Origin: Omnitrophica bacterium GWA2_52_8
Lineage (GTDB): Bacteria > Omnitrophota > Omnitrophia > Omnitrophales > Aquincolibacteriaceae
Direction of reading: 5' to 3'
DNA: 6,573 nucleotides
Assembly (NCBI GenBank): GCA_001804025.1
Contig: MHFC01000033.1
Span: 1 to 6,573 of the forward strand
The notes below the pieces were generated by a model, which was given only the letters and a program-made list of their open reading frames with translations, was not told the DNA's origin and did no database searches. Position numbers and translations under genes: made by a program. Each line of letters starts with the position of its first letter. Positions within the stretch are counted from its first letter, which is position 1. Of the stretch, positions 6,494-6,573 are shown piece after piece.

Positions 6494-6573
6494 CGTCATT
6501 TTCCGGAAGTCACTATAGAGACTTCTCATCCGGGCGTGCGTCCGATAACCTTTTATCCGAATGACGGCGCCGT
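6494..6573. repeat. Cluster of short nested inverted repeats at the right edge
   Basis: CGTCATT (6494-6500) is complementary to AATGACG (6560-6566), reinforced by CGGA (6504-6507) with TCCG (6556-6559). Inside lie GAAGTC (6506-6511) with GACTTC (6520-6525), and GATAA (6544-6548) with TTATC (6553-6557). ACGGCGCCGT (6564-6573) is a perfect 10-base palindrome that ends at the window edge. Some of these pairings exclude one another. I see no open frame, tRNA or terminator T-run here. It may be part of a larger repeat or structured region continuing beyond the window. Confidence 0.4.

Larger units (their letters stand above)
6307..6573 (-). other. Upstream non-coding region of the efflux operon
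   Basis: At least 267 bases lie upstream of the operon with no gene on either strand; only very short frames occur. It holds the long hairpin element and the edge repeats annotated separately. The operon promoter must lie here or beyond the window, but no convincing -35/-10 pair is visible. If transcription starts to the right of the hairpin, the element becomes part of the 5' leader, ending about 50 bases before the channel start. Confidence 0.6.

Noticed and set aside
6487..6516. Possible minus-strand promoter with TATTAT as -10
   Set aside because: The best -35 candidate (TAGTGA) matches only half the consensus; this is too weak to annotate.

Overview
The window holds a three-gene, minus-strand operon for a tripartite RND-type efflux (or export) pump of a Gram-negative, double-membraned bacterium, plus its upstream non-coding region. 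In transcription order, from the right edge to the left, it encodes a TolC-type outer-membrane channel (4606-6306, 566 aa), a periplasmic adaptor or membrane fusion protein (3213-4613, 466 aa) and an inner-membrane RND permease (1-3113). The permease runs off the left edge after 1037 residues, within or just before its last transmembrane helix. No transcriptional regulator, RNA gene, CRISPR array or transposase gene is present. All long plus-strand open frames are antisense shadows of these three genes.

The pump genes look tightly coupled. The channel stop and adaptor start share an 8-base overlap (ATGAGTGA), and each gene has a recognisable Shine-Dalgarno sequence. The adaptor and permease are 99 bases apart. 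The parts that normally dock to each other are all non-standard. The permease has an insert of about 41 residues in its periplasmic docking hairpin. The adaptor hairpin tip keeps only one of the three residues of the usual R-L-S docking motif. Both periplasmic tips of the channel have lost the usual glycine. The adaptor also has a cytoplasmic tail of about 88 residues, and the channel carries an extra region of about 60 residues after its signal peptide. I infer a self-contained, co-adapted pump that may not share parts with other pumps of the cell. Its substrate cannot be read from the sequence.

Upstream (6307-6573) there is no gene. The main structure is a 104-base element (6354-6457) that folds into a long imperfect hairpin with 35 paired positions, flanked by 7-base direct repeats (TTACTTC). 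It resembles a miniature inverted-repeat or REP-type non-autonomous element inserted in the operon leader. Further right is a cluster of smaller inverted repeats and a perfect 10-base palindrome at the very edge.

Mixed base composition, AT- and GC-ending codons together, and the style of the RND protein fit an uncultured environmental lineage such as Omnitrophota or another PVC-type or deltaproteobacterial group. This is an impression from protein style, not a demonstrated assignment.
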